DNA of 64,000 nt from Mycolicibacterium sp. YH-1 (GTDB lineage Bacteria; Actinomycetota; Actinomycetes; Mycobacteriales; Mycobacteriaceae). Position 1 is the stretch's first letter. Every line of letters starts with the position of its first letter. The stretch is taken from the NCBI RefSeq assembly GCF_022557175.1, contig NZ_CP092915.1, positions 7,192,001 to 7,256,000 of the forward strand, given 5' to 3'. Shown one piece after another: positions 1 to 9,179 of the stretch. The position numbers and the translations under genes were made by a program. The notes under the pieces were generated by a model. That model searched no databases. It saw only the letters and a list, made by a program, of their open reading frames with translations, and was not told where the DNA came from.

Positions 1-2
1 AC

Positions 3-128
3 CTGGTGTGGTTCATCGTCGCGCTGGCCGTCGGCACCGCCGTCGGCGCGGTGGCTGTCGTCGCCGCCAAGCAGTTCTTCGCCGAACGCACCCCCGCAGA
101 GCCCAGCACCGCGCTGGCCAACGCCTGA
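3..128 (+). CDS. fruA: C-terminal end of a fructose PTS permease (partial)
   Basis: Only the last 41 residues lie in the window; the gene starts upstream. The frame reads a hydrophobic helix (roughly VWFIVALAVGTAVGAVAV) followed by a short polar tail ending PSTALANA and a TGA stop. This looks like the final membrane helix of an EIIC permease. The assignment rests mainly on context, because an HPr gene starts 24 bases downstream with its own ribosome site, and mycobacterial fru operons end in fruA followed by HPr. The sequence itself shows only a membrane-protein end, so another permease is possible. Confidence 0.55.
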   Translation: MVWFIVALAVGTAVGAVAVVAAKQFFAERTPAEPSTALANA

Positions 129-152
129 TCACCCAATCAACGAGGAGAAATC

Positions 153-410
153 ATGCCCAGCAAGACAGTGACCGTCGGTTCCGCCATCGGACTGCACGCC
201 CGCCCCGCCGCGATCATCGCCGAGGCCGTCGTCACCGCAGGAGTCCCAGTGACCCTGGCCATGGACGGCGGTGAGCCCGTGGACGCCGGCTCCGCGTTGA
301 TGATCATGACCCTCGGCGCCGGCAAGGGAGCCCAGGTCACCGTGGAATCCGACGACGAGGCGGCGCTGAGGACGGTCGTTGACCTGGTTGAACAGGATCT
401 CGACGCCTGA
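153..410 (+). CDS. ptsH: HPr phosphocarrier protein of the PTS
   Basis: 85 residues, the usual HPr length. HPr takes phosphate from EI (phosphoenolpyruvate-dependent) and hands it to sugar-specific EIIA domains in the cytoplasm. The active-site histidine is His15 in the motif GLHARPAA. A serine at position 47 sits where the regulatory Ser46 lies in Gram-positive HPr (followed by ALMIMTLG), although control by an HPr kinase is not established in mycobacteria. A good ribosome site (gaggag) lies at about 141-146. The gene follows the permease end directly and is the last of that operon before the ESX-1 locus. Confidence 0.93.
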   Translation: MPSKTVTVGSAIGLHARPAAIIAEAVVTAGVPVTLAMDGGEPVDAGSALMIMTLGAGKGAQVTVESDDEAALRTVVDLVEQDLDA

Positions 411-588
411 CAACACCTCCGGTGCGCGCCAAGAAACCGGAACGGAGCCCTATCAGCCACCGTTAGGATTGCGGCGTGCAACTGGACAGGGGGCGTGACG
501 TCATGGAATGCGCCGGGCCACGGCGGCAAGATCGTTTGCTGCGAGGGGTTCGGAACAGGCGAGACGTGACGACGGTGGGGGAGATCGC

Positions 589-1938
589 ATGGTGCATCGC
601 TTAGCGGCGCTGTTGGCCGCGGCGACGTTGGCTTTGCTGTGCGCACCGCCTGCGGTGGCCGTCGAGCCGCCGACCATCGACCGGGGAGCGTTGCCGCCGG
701 ATGAGACGGGGCCCGATCAGCCCACCGAGCAGCGACGTGCGTGCTCGGCGCCGATGGTGTTCCCGAACTCCAACTTCGTCGACAAGCCTTGGCCCAATGC
801 CTATCTGCGGCTCGGTGAGGCGCAGAAGTTCGCCACCGGCGCGGGTGTCACCGTCGCTGTCATCGACACCGGCGTGACCGGCTCAATGCGGGTGCCCGCG
901 CAGCCTGGCGGCGACTTCGTCGACAAGGGCGGCGATGGCATGTCCGACTGCGACTCGCACGGCACGCTCACCGCGTCGCTGATCGCGGGCCGCGGCGCGC
1001 CGACCGACGGCTTCATCGGTGTGGCGCCCGACGCGCGGATCCTGTCGCTGCGCCAGACGTCGGACAACTTCCAGCCGGTCGGCGCGCGAACCGATCCGAA
1101 CGACCCCAACAGCACCCAGACGGCGGGATCGCTACGCAGCCTGGCCCGTTCGATCGTGCACGCCGCCAATCTCGGCGCGCAGGTCATCAACATCAGCGAG
1201 GCCGCCTGCTACAAGGTGACCCGTCCGATCGATGAGTCCGGTCTCGGCGCGGCCATCGAGTACGCGACCAACGTCAAGAGTGCGGTGGTGATCGTCGCCG
1301 CGGGCAACACCGGGCAGGACTGCACCCAGAATCCGCCACCGGACGCCGCGGTACCCGCCGATCCGCGCGGGTGGCAGGAAGTGCAGACCATCGTCTCGCC
1401 TGCCTGGTACTCGCCGCTCGTGCTGACCGTGGGGAGCGTCGCCGAGAACGGTCAGCCCAGCAGCTTCTCGATGTCGGGTCCGTGGCTCGGTGCCGCGGCC
1501 CCCGGCGAGAACATCGTCGCGCTCGGTTACGACGGCAACCCGGTCAACGCCCTGCAGGGCCAGGACGGTCTCATCCCGATCAACGGGACCTCGTTCTCGG
1601 CGGCGTACGTGTCGGGCCTTGCCGCGCTGGTCAAGCAGCGCTTCCCCGACCTGACCCCGGCGCAGATCATCAACCGCATCACCGCGACCGCCCGCCATCC
1701 CGGCGGCGGCGTGGACAACTACGTCGGCGCGGGTGTGATCGATCCTGTGGCGGCCCTGACGTGGGACGTGCCGGAGGGTCCGAAGGACGTGCCCTACAGC
1801 GTCAAGCAGCTGCCGCCGCCGGTGTACATCCCGCCACCCGACCGCGGACCCATCACCATCGTCGTCATCGCCGGCGCCAGCCTGGTGCTCATCCTCGGGA
1901 TCGGCGCGATGGCCCGACGCGCGTTGAGCCGTCGATGA
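589..1938 (+). CDS. mycP1: Mycosin-1, ESX-1 subtilisin-like serine protease
   Basis: 449 residues, close to M. tuberculosis MycP1 (446). Membrane-anchored periplasmic protease of ESX-1, known to cleave EspB and to stabilise the ESX complex. Features in order: signal peptide (residues 1-25, ending AVAVEPP), subtilase fold with catalytic Asp93 (VIDTGV), His124 (DSHGT), oxyanion Asn240 (AAGN) and Ser335 (NGTSFSAAY), a proline-rich linker, a transmembrane helix near 417-440 and a short basic tail. The start was set at the ATG at 589 because the signal peptide begins there behind gtggggga; 27 upstream codons are open but not signal-like. A possible -10 (TAGGAT, 464-469) lies upstream. The stop overlaps the eccE1 start. 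Confidence 0.95.
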   Translation: MVHRLAALLAAATLALLCAPPAVAVEPPTIDRGALPPDETGPDQPTEQRRACSAPMVFPNSNFVDKPWPNAYLRLGEAQKFATGAGVTVAVIDTGVTGSMRVPAQPGGDFVDKGGDGMSDCDSHGTLTASLIAGRGAPTDGFIGVAPDARILSLRQTSDNFQPVGARTDPNDPNSTQTAGSLRSLARSIVHAANLGAQVINISEAACYKVTRPIDESGLGAAIEYATNVKSAVVIVAAGNTGQDCTQNPPPDAAVPADPRGWQEVQTIVSPAWYSPLVLTVGSVAENGQPSSFSMSGPWLGAAAPGENIVALGYDGNPVNALQGQDGLIPINGTSFSAAYVSGLAALVKQRFPDLTPAQIINRITATARHPGGGVDNYVGAGVIDPVAALTWDVPEGPKDVPYSVKQLPPPVYIPPPDRGPITIVVIAGASLVLILGIGAMARRALSRR

Positions 1939-3332
1939 GGACGCTGCTGGCGCACTTCGGCTTTCGCTTCACCACCGGGCATCTGCTGTGGGCGGCGGCG
2001 CTGATCCCGGCGGTCATCCTGGTGTTCATCCAGCTGGATCTGATGTGGCTGGGGATCACCCTCGCGGTGTTCATCGCGATCGCCGCGGTGCTCACGGTGC
2101 GCGGACGCAGGCTCGCCGGCTGGATCGTCGCGATCTTCTCCTGGCGCAGGCGTCACCGCGCCGCACCCGAGGCCCCGTCCGAGCCCGCCGTGGGTGCGAC
2201 GGTCATGCCCGGCGATCATGTCGCGGTCCGGTGGCAGGGCGATCACCTGGTGTCGGTCATCGAGCTCGTGCCGCGTCCGTTCACACCGACGGTGATTGTG
2301 GGCGGTGAGGCGTTCACCGACGATGTGGTGAGCACCAAGCTGGTCGAGGACTTACTCAGTGCGCACTGCCCAGAACTGGAGGCCGACGTCGTCTCCGCCG
2401 GGCACCGAGTGGGCAAGACGGCCCCGGCCAACCTGGTCTCGCTCTACGAGCAGGTCGTCGGTCCCTACCCGGCGCCGGCCAATCGCCGGACGTGGATCGT
2501 GCTGCGCGCGAAGCCCGAGGAGACGCACAAGGCCGCGTTGCGCCGCGACACCGGTGTGGCGGGGCTGGCGCGCTATCTGGTGTCGTCGACGACCCGAGTA
2601 GCAGACCAGTTGTCCAGCAACGGAATCGACGCGCGGTGCGCCCGCAGCTTCGACGACTTCGACCGGGCCACCGAGATCAGCTTCGAGCGTGAGAGCTGGT
2701 CCTCCATCAAGGGCCGCAGCACGTTCACCGCGGCCTACACCGCGCCCGGCGGCCCCGACGTGTGGTGGTCGGCGCGCGCGGATCACACCATCACCCGGGT
2801 GCGCATCCAGCCGGGGCTGGCACCCACCACCACCGTGCTGCTGACGACGTTGGCCAATCCGTCAACACCACGCGGATTCTCATGCCTGTTTGGCGGGCAG
2901 CGGGCCGCGCTAAACGGGCTGAGCCCGGTCACCGACCGGCACTACGAGCTGCCGATCGGTTCGGCGGGTGTCCTGATCGGCGAGACCGCCGACCGCTATC
3001 CCGTGTACATGCCGTTCGACAACGTCGACGTCAGCATCAACCTGGGCGATTCGCGGTTGTTCACCCAGTTCGTGGTGCGCTCGGCCGCCGCGGGGGCCAT
3101 CGTCACGCTGGGTCCGCAGTTCGCCGAGTTCGCGGGGGTGATCAACGCCCGGGTGGGCAAGGTGGCCAAGATCGGGTGGCCCAACTCGACGACGTACCTG
3201 GGGCCGCATCCGGGGGTGGGCCGGGTGGTGTTGCGGCACAACTTCATCGACACACCTCGCCACCGCCAGCTGCCGATCCAGCTGATCAACCCGCGCGAGG
3301 AGAGCCGCTACCAGATGGTGCTCGAGCAGTGA
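1935..3332 (+). CDS. eccE1: ESX-1 membrane component EccE1
   Basis: 465 residues (M. tuberculosis EccE1 is 462). EccE sits at the rim of the ESX inner-membrane complex with EccB, EccC and EccD. Two N-terminal transmembrane helices (about 17-35 and 38-58) are followed by a basic stretch (WRRRHR) and a long soluble region of the EccE family. The ATG overlaps the mycP1 stop by four bases (ATGA), which suggests translational coupling. The family call comes from length, topology and position between mycP1 and espB, the conserved end of ESX-1 loci. Confidence 0.93.
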   Translation: MRTLLAHFGFRFTTGHLLWAAALIPAVILVFIQLDLMWLGITLAVFIAIAAVLTVRGRRLAGWIVAIFSWRRRHRAAPEAPSEPAVGATVMPGDHVAVRWQGDHLVSVIELVPRPFTPTVIVGGEAFTDDVVSTKLVEDLLSAHCPELEADVVSAGHRVGKTAPANLVSLYEQVVGPYPAPANRRTWIVLRAKPEETHKAALRRDTGVAGLARYLVSSTTRVADQLSSNGIDARCARSFDDFDRATEISFERESWSSIKGRSTFTAAYTAPGGPDVWWSARADHTITRVRIQPGLAPTTTVLLTTLANPSTPRGFSCLFGGQRAALNGLSPVTDRHYELPIGSAGVLIGETADRYPVYMPFDNVDVSINLGDSRLFTQFVVRSAAAGAIVTLGPQFAEFAGVINARVGKVAKIGWPNSTTYLGPHPGVGRVVLRHNFIDTPRHRQLPIQLINPREESRYQMVLEQ

Positions 3333-3381
3333 GAAGTGTTGGTGTGCACGGGCAACCGTGCGCAGACATCGAGGAGGAGAG

Positions 3382-4980
3382 ATGTCGGGGGAGCAGGTAA
3401 AGGTCGAGCCGGCTGAACTGGACGCCAAGGCGGCCGAGATCAGCGTGCCGATGCCCACGGCGCCGGGGGAGCCGTTGCCGGCGTGCGGACTGCAGGTGGC
3501 CCGGGATGCGGTGGGTGAGCTGAACAAGTCCGCCGGCGTCATGCTCGGCTACGCCAAGTCGGGCGAGGCCGAGGCAATTCGGTTGGCGGAGACGTTCCGG
3601 TCGGCCGCGAACGCCTACCGGCAGGTCGATGAGCAGGCCGGCGTCGCACTCGACAACGGCGAGACCGCACCGTCCATTCCGCCGGTGCAGCCGGCGCCGG
3701 CCACCACGCCGTCCATTCCGCTGCCGCCGAATCCGAGCTATCAGTGCCACGCGTCGCCGCTCGTGATGCTCGAGCAGGCCGCTGCGGAGATCGCACAGCC
3801 GGATCAGGCCGCGTCCCTCGAGGCGTTCAAGAGTGAGTGGACCGCTTACGCCAGTGCGCTGGAGGCGCGCTCGGAGTCCTTCAACTCGGGCGGCGTCCAG
3901 TGGGAGGGCGGCGCCGCAGAGGCTGCGTTCGACCAGTTGAAGAGCCACCAGCGATGGCTGGAGGAGATGGCGAGCGCGTCTCGGCAGCTCGCTGACGAGG
4001 CCGGAAACTTCGCGCAGGTCCATCGCAGCGCCGTTGGCGAGCACCCGACGGTGGACGAGGTCAACGAGATCAACGCGCGAATCATGATCTCGCAGAACAT
4101 GGCGGAGCAGAACATGCTGATGCAGATCCGCATGAAGATGCAGCAGCAATCCGAGGAAGTACTCGGCAAGTACGCGGGGGCCTCTATCGCGACGCCACTG
4201 GACGTGCCGGCCCCACCCAAGTGCACACCGACGCCGCCGGCGTCCACAAACGACAAGAGGACCGACCGCGACAAGGGCCGGTTCAAAAAGATCCAGGAGA
4301 AGCCCGGCGACGGAACGGGGACCGGCACCGGAGCGGGCGCCGGCGGTGGTGGCGGCGGTAGCGGCACGCCCCCGGGTAGCCCGACGCCCGGGCAGATGCC
4401 GCAGATACCCCAGGGCGAGCCCCAGGTGTCTCCGGCCGCCGCGCAGCAGCAGCCCTCCGGTGGTGGGTCGCCGTCCGGCGGTGGCTCACCGTCGGGTGGC
4501 GGGTCGCCGTCGGGTGGCTCGTCGGGCGGCAGTGGCTCCGGTGGGCTCCCGAGCATGCCTGACCTGGGAGGCTCGCCCGAGGACATGCCGTTTCTGGACG
4601 AACCGGACCTCAGTCCCGCCGCCGCGGGCGGGGGTTCCGGAGGCGGTTCGGGTGGGGGTGGTTCGGGTGGTGGCGGTGTTCCGTCAATGCCGTTGCAGCC
4701 CAACATCGGTGGTGTGTCGGTCGGGCCAAGTCCCGCCTCGGGACCGGGAGGCGCGCCGGTGTCCGGCGGTGGCGCGGCCGGCGGTGGCGGCGGCATGATG
4801 GGCGGTGGCATGCCGATGGGCGGCGCTGGGCACGGTCAGGGCGGTGGCACAGAGAAGAAGCGCACGCCGGGCCTGTCGCCGGATGAGGACCTCTACAACG
4901 AGGACAGACCGTGGACCGAGGCCGTTATCGGTAATCGGCCGCGCCGCAAGGACGTCACCGAGGGCAAGGACTCCAAGTGA
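3382..4980 (+). CDS. espB: ESX-1 secreted protein EspB
   Basis: 532 residues, longer than M. tuberculosis EspB (460). EspB is secreted by ESX-1, cleaved by MycP1 and forms PE/PPE-like helical oligomers. The N-terminal helical part carries the secretion motif YxxxD at Tyr79-Asp83 (YRQVD) and the bipartite WxG turn at Trp174-Gly176 (QWEGG), at positions that match the known protein. From about residue 315 the chain becomes Gly/Ser/Pro rich with GGGSPS repeats, which accounts for the extra length. It ends in a charged tail. A strong ribosome site (gaggagga, from 3371) precedes the ATG. The gene is mycP1-eccE1-espB ordered and overlaps espL by four bases. Confidence 0.95.
   Translation: MSGEQVKVEPAELDAKAAEISVPMPTAPGEPLPACGLQVARDAVGELNKSAGVMLGYAKSGEAEAIRLAETFRSAANAYRQVDEQAGVALDNGETAPSIPPVQPAPATTPSIPLPPNPSYQCHASPLVMLEQAAAEIAQPDQAASLEAFKSEWTAYASALEARSESFNSGGVQWEGGAAEAAFDQLKSHQRWLEEMASASRQLADEAGNFAQVHRSAVGEHPTVDEVNEINARIMISQNMAEQNMLMQIRMKMQQQSEEVLGKYAGASIATPLDVPAPPKCTPTPPASTNDKRTDRDKGRFKKIQEKPGDGTGTGTGAGAGGGGGGSGTPPGSPTPGQMPQIPQGEPQVSPAAAQQQPSGGGSPSGGGSPSGGGSPSGGSSGGSGSGGLPSMPDLGGSPEDMPFLDEPDLSPAAAGGGSGGGSGGGGSGGGGVPSMPLQPNIGGVSVGPSPASGPGGAPVSGGGAAGGGGGMMGGGMPMGGAGHGQGGGTEKKRTPGLSPDEDLYNEDRPWTEAVIGNRPRRKDVTEGKDSK
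4456..4524 (+). repeat. In-frame tandem repeat in espB
   Basis: About four imperfect 18-base units encode the hexapeptide GGGSPS inside the low-complexity C-terminal part of EspB. A second Gly/Ser-rich stretch follows at 4627-4680. Such repeats can change copy number by slippage without shifting the frame, so the length of the EspB tail is expected to vary between strains. Confidence 0.8.
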
Positions 4981-5318
4981 GCGAGGAAATGCATCCGCAG
5001 GTGGCCGCGGTGCTGGCACAGGCGCAGCGCCTGCAGTCGGTGATGGACGACCAGCTGGCCAAGATGAACACCCAGACGTTCACCGCGTCCGACGAGACCG
5101 AGACGGTGGAGGTGACGCTCAACGGGCACAGCTGGTTGACCGATGTGTTCATCGAGGGCGGTCTGCTGCGGCTGGGCGCCGAGACCGTGCAGGCGCGCGT
5201 CAACGAGGCGCTGCAGAAGGCGATGGAGGAGGCCACGTCATCGCTGGATGCCGACCGGGAGCGAATCGACTCGATCGTCGCTGACATCACCGGTGATGGT
5301 GATGAGTCGGATCGGTAA
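4977..5318 (+). CDS. espL: ESX-1 associated YbaB/EbfC-like protein EspL
   Basis: 113 residues (M. tuberculosis EspL is 115). The family resembles the YbaB/EbfC nucleoid-associated fold: an N-terminal helix (PQVAAVLAQAQRLQSVMD), a beta region (ETVEVTLNGHSWLTDVFI) and a C-terminal helix. EspL is reported to stabilise EspB-related substrates in ESX-1. The start is GTG at 4977, overlapping the espB stop by four bases (GTGA), so translation is probably coupled. Position next to espB supports the name. Confidence 0.9.
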   Translation: MSEEMHPQVAAVLAQAQRLQSVMDDQLAKMNTQTFTASDETETVEVTLNGHSWLTDVFIEGGLLRLGAETVQARVNEALQKAMEEATSSLDADRERIDSIVADITGDGDESDR

Positions 5319-5517
5319 GGGATGAAGTAGATGACGTTTATCGCGTATTTTCCACCGTCGATTCTTGGACCGGCTGTGGCGAATGGCGGAATTCGTGCGA
5401 TTCATCGACCAATACGTAACTTACGCTGGCTTAGGACGACGTCGGTAAACTTCACCGAGTGGGCAATCGATCGTGCGGGGGTTCGGAAGTGACTGTTTCG
5501 ACCACGGAGGCGGACGC

Positions 5518-6684
5518 GTGAGCATGCCCCCTCAAGGCGGATGGCAGTCACAACAACCAGGCGGTCAGCCGCCCTACGGACCGCCCCCCAGCGGCTACCC
5601 GCAGTACTCGAATCAGCAGCAGCCGTACTCCGGCCAGCAGCAGCCGCCGGGATTTCCGCAAGGTCCATGGCCGCAGCAGCCCTCCGGCCCGCCGCCAAAG
5701 GGGAACAGCACCAAGTGGCTATTGATCGCCATTGCAGTTCTTCTGGTGATTGGCGTCAGCATCGGTGCGACACTTCTGTTCACCCGCGACGGCGGCAATG
5801 ACCCTTCGAATCCGCCGACATCCGGGACTCCGGCCGATATCGCGAGCGCCAATGACACTGGGCCAGTTTCGATCATTACTGAAGAGCCGACGTGCAAGGC
5901 GTTCAATACGATCAACAATGGTCTTGCCAGCATCGTGGGCAATGGCTGGGGCGACGTGCGCGACAAGCTTGGACCTATTTCCCAGTGGACGTCTGAACAA
6001 CGGAATCAGGTAGAGGCCGTTGCGTCTGCAATGCAGAACGCCGCCGATCAAGTTGTGCCCCTCGCTCGGCAGACACCAAATCGTGTCGTTCGGGAAATTT
6101 ACGAGCAATTCATCGCCTACGGACGAGCCTACGCAGACAGCGTGGCAAATTACGTGCCTGCGGATAATCAACTCGCTTCGGCCAACGTTAGCGCCAGTGG
6201 AGCGATCATTGGCATCTGTAATTCGATCGAACTGGAGTCCGCCGGTCGATCTCTAGCTCTCGCACCGACTGAGCCACCTACTAGTACCGTAGCTCCATCT
6301 GATCCCCAAGATGCCGAACGGTTCATCACGGCACCAAGCACAATGTGCACAGAATGGGTAGATCGACTCGATCAATTCATCGCCGATACACCTGATTGGC
6401 AAACTAGAGACGGCTCGGTTCCTGCGTCGGACTGGACCCCCGAACGCCGAGCCGTGGAGCAGGCTGCAACACCATTGCTCACAGCCTATGCAGACCAAAT
6501 AGCGGCCGTGGGTCGTGCCAGTGATAACGCAACACTAGAGGATCTCTCCGTAGCCGCATCGCTCTATCTTCACGCTTACATCGCCGCTGGCGACGGATAC
6601 ACGAAGGCAGATAGCTGGCTCGCGTACACCGGCTTCCGAATCGCAAACCTTGTGTCCGCCGCATGCACCTCGGTGGCTGGATAA
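5518..6684 (+). CDS. Proline/glutamine-rich single-pass membrane protein with a duplicated outer domain, in the ESX-1 locus
   Basis: 388 residues, not assigned to a named family. Residues 1-66 are a Pro/Gln/Gly/Tyr-rich cytoplasmic segment, 67-88 a transmembrane helix, and the rest is predicted extracytoplasmic. The outer part looks like two related modules (about 116-225 and 265-388). Each begins near a cysteine, has a W-x-x-R-D segment, then an SxWT(S/P)E(Q/R)R motif and a helical region ending near another cysteine. The GTG start at 5518 follows ggagg at 5506-5510; ATG 5524 is an alternative. The next gene, espK, starts six bases after the stop. GC is lower than in the flanking genes (34 of 60 in 6121-6180). 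It lies between espL and espK, which are adjacent in M. tuberculosis. Confidence 0.8.
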   Translation: MSMPPQGGWQSQQPGGQPPYGPPPSGYPQYSNQQQPYSGQQQPPGFPQGPWPQQPSGPPPKGNSTKWLLIAIAVLLVIGVSIGATLLFTRDGGNDPSNPPTSGTPADIASANDTGPVSIITEEPTCKAFNTINNGLASIVGNGWGDVRDKLGPISQWTSEQRNQVEAVASAMQNAADQVVPLARQTPNRVVREIYEQFIAYGRAYADSVANYVPADNQLASANVSASGAIIGICNSIELESAGRSLALAPTEPPTSTVAPSDPQDAERFITAPSTMCTEWVDRLDQFIADTPDWQTRDGSVPASDWTPERRAVEQAATPLLTAYADQIAAVGRASDNATLEDLSVAASLYLHAYIAAGDGYTKADSWLAYTGFRIANLVSAACTSVAG

Positions 6685-6690
6685 CGTCCG

Positions 6691-9138
6691 ATGACGATCC
6701 CGCGACCAACGGAGGGCCATCGGGGGCAAATGACTACGCCTCCGGCCGCATGGCCTGAAGCGGACGAGGACGCTCACCTCGGACAGATGCAGGCTCTCAC
6801 AGGGGTGCTCAGTCAACTTCAAGTCCAGCTTGATGCGTGGCTCAACGCTAAAACAAAGTTGTTCGACGGAAGCACTTGGTTTGGCGGTGCGTCCGCTGCC
6901 GCGCAAAGCAAGGTCCTCAGTCACGTCAGTCAAATGCAGTCGCTCGAGGGGAAGTTACAGACGGCGATTACGTTTCATATGAACGCATTTCAGACGATTG
7001 TGAGTGCCAAGACGGACATACTGAACATTTCCAACGCCGCCCAATCCGCAATAGACGAGCTCAACCAACAAAGCGTCGCCGAAGAATCGGAGCGTACGAG
7101 CGCGATCCAGAAGATCGTGGACTCTGCCCTCCACGCCAACACTGATGTGGTGTCTGCGGCGGGGGCGGCCCTCACTTCGGGTCAGTTGTACACACCAATC
7201 TGGGGTACAGACGCCGCGCCGAGTTTCGAGGACAAGTCCTCCGGAGACTCCACCACAGATTTTGAGCCCACCGCTCCGAGTGGCGCGTCGCTCCCAGCAG
7301 GAGGCCAGGTCCAGAACGTAGTCTCCGGCGCAAAAGCGAATGTGCAGGAATCTGCCAACGGCGGCGATTCCGATCCCGCCATTGGTGTAGAAGGCGCCCC
7401 TTCGGCTGCACCTAGCGAATCGAGCCAATCGAGCGTATGGACCGGCAATACGGTCAAGAGCGGAGGTGGAGACGCAGGGGCCGCGCAGAGTGGTGGAAAC
7501 GCAGCAGCACATAGCGGAGCAGCCCAAGAACAAAGCTATATCCAGAATGCGATTGGCGGATCCGGCGGTGCCGCGCCAACCCCTCAACCCGCCCCACCCC
7601 CGACCAGCGCCGGCGCACTCGGCGGAACAAACGCACCTCCTCCCCCGTCCGCCCGTCCCTCGACCACTGGCGGATCCATGGGTTCCTCAGGCGGCGGGTC
7701 CGGCGGCACTGGCTCGAGCAGCGGAGGCGGTTCATCGTCCTCCTCGCCCAGCCAGACGTCTGCCGCGCAGACCAGCAGCGAGGGCAAGTCACCGCTGGAT
7801 GGAGCGAAAACCGATGCCCAACAGGGTGCAAGCGGAGGCCAGCAGACCACGGGCACTGGACAACCGAAGGTGGACGATGTCGCCAAGGCCATGAGCGCCA
7901 GCCAGGCTCAGGCCGTACCCGCTTCGCAGCAGCCCATCTCGCCTGCGGCGGCGAGCCCGCTGCAACCCGTCGCCCCGCCCTCTCTCCCCGTCGACCCCGG
8001 CTCAGCCGCGAACGCAGCCGGAGCATCCGGCGGTTCGAGCAGCGGCGGCCTGGGCAACGTGGCGGGGAGTGGTGGCTCCGGTGGAGGGGGCGGCGGTGGA
8101 GGCGGAGGTGGCGGTACGCCGGCCTCACCATCGATGCCCGCCGCACCGGCCATGCCGCTGGGCCCGCCGAGCACTCCCTCGCCCGCGGCACCCACGCCAC
8201 CCGGCGGCGGAACCGTGACCAACAACCCCGCGGCGTCGGCGACGCCGGGCGGCCCCGGGGTCAACCCCGCCTCGACCAAGCTCGACCCCGGCGCCATGGG
8301 CGCTGCGCCCGTTCCGGTTTCGGCCGCGCGCCTGGAGCGCGACGCGATCCTGTCGGCGTCTGCCGGCGGCGCGATGAACCGTAAGCGCAACAACGGCAAC
8401 GCCGCGCTCATCCTGGCCCGCCGGATCGCCGCGGCGCTGAACATGGGTGTCAGCGACTTCGGGTTCTACTGGGTCACCGGGCTCACCGCCGACGGCTCGA
8501 TCGTCGTGGCCAACAGCTTCGGTCTCGGCTACATCCCCGACGGCGTCAACCTCCCCGCGCAGGTCACCATGGCGACCGCCGACGAGTCGATCCTGCCGCA
8601 GGAACGCGCGAAGTGGACGACCTACCCGGTGCTCGCGATTCAGGGGTGGGCGCAGGCACGTGGCCAGAAGCTGCGCGCCGTGATCGCCACCGAGGAGCAG
8701 TTCGCCAGCTTCGACCCAGGCGTGGCGAAAGTTGTTCTGCGCGCTGATGACATCCCCGAGAGCGGTCAGATGGAGGGGCGCGGCCGCCTTGAAGTCATCG
8801 CACCGGACATCGCCGCACGCCTCGCGCCGGTGCCGGATGCGGCGCTGGTCGAGCTGCTGCCCCCGGCACCCACCGACACCAGCGCGCCGACCGACAACTT
8901 GAACGCGCTGTGGTTCGAACTCATCAAACCGATGATGAGCACCTCCCCGGAGCGCGCCGGTGTTCACCTCGAGGCCTTCGTGAACTACGCCGAGCACGCC
9001 CAGGAGCAGGCGCTCTACCGCGCCCACATCGCACCCAACGCCGTCATGCAGCGTGCCGCCATCACCGACTGGGTCTACTGGCAGCACCTGAGCGTACTGA
9101 TGTCGGACGCCCTGGCCACCGGTGCGACGGTCGTCTAG
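6691..9138 (+). CDS. espK: ESX-1 secreted/chaperone-like protein EspK
   Basis: 815 residues (M. tuberculosis EspK is 729). Three parts are visible. An N-terminal helical WXG100-like region contains a WFGG turn near residue 69. A long Gly/Ser/Pro/Ala-rich linker runs from about 190 to 530. The C-terminal globular domain (about 545-815) matches the remembered EspK sequence strongly, for example DGSIVVANS, IPDG, YPVLA, DPGVAK, DDIPESG and LWFEL. EspK is an ESX-1 substrate that binds EspB. The start at ATG 6691 fits the EspK N-terminus (MTIPRPT here). The first third has lower GC and AT-richer codons than the last third, suggesting a mosaic gene. It is the last ESX-1 gene of the plus-strand block. 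Confidence 0.93.
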   Translation: MTIPRPTEGHRGQMTTPPAAWPEADEDAHLGQMQALTGVLSQLQVQLDAWLNAKTKLFDGSTWFGGASAAAQSKVLSHVSQMQSLEGKLQTAITFHMNAFQTIVSAKTDILNISNAAQSAIDELNQQSVAEESERTSAIQKIVDSALHANTDVVSAAGAALTSGQLYTPIWGTDAAPSFEDKSSGDSTTDFEPTAPSGASLPAGGQVQNVVSGAKANVQESANGGDSDPAIGVEGAPSAAPSESSQSSVWTGNTVKSGGGDAGAAQSGGNAAAHSGAAQEQSYIQNAIGGSGGAAPTPQPAPPPTSAGALGGTNAPPPPSARPSTTGGSMGSSGGGSGGTGSSSGGGSSSSSPSQTSAAQTSSEGKSPLDGAKTDAQQGASGGQQTTGTGQPKVDDVAKAMSASQAQAVPASQQPISPAAASPLQPVAPPSLPVDPGSAANAAGASGGSSSGGLGNVAGSGGSGGGGGGGGGGGGTPASPSMPAAPAMPLGPPSTPSPAAPTPPGGGTVTNNPAASATPGGPGVNPASTKLDPGAMGAAPVPVSAARLERDAILSASAGGAMNRKRNNGNAALILARRIAAALNMGVSDFGFYWVTGLTADGSIVVANSFGLGYIPDGVNLPAQVTMATADESILPQERAKWTTYPVLAIQGWAQARGQKLRAVIATEEQFASFDPGVAKVVLRADDIPESGQMEGRGRLEVIAPDIAARLAPVPDAALVELLPPAPTDTSAPTDNLNALWFELIKPMMSTSPERAGVHLEAFVNYAEHAQEQALYRAHIAPNAVMQRAAITDWVYWQHLSVLMSDALATGATVV

Positions 9139-9179
9139 TTGTTGCGGGGCGAGACGTTGTTGACGGCTCTCGTCGCGGT

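Noticed and set aside
1371..3332. Long plus-strand frame beginning inside mycP1
   Set aside because: Its first half is an Arg-rich out-of-frame reading of mycP1; only the part from 1935 is real and is eccE1.
3846..4811. A Pro-rich minus-strand frame opposite espB
   Set aside because: It is the complement of the Gly-rich espB repeats and has no start signals.
5331..5492. A 53-codon frame between espL and the next gene
   Set aside because: No ribosome site, no motif, and it overlaps the likely leader of the gene at 5518.
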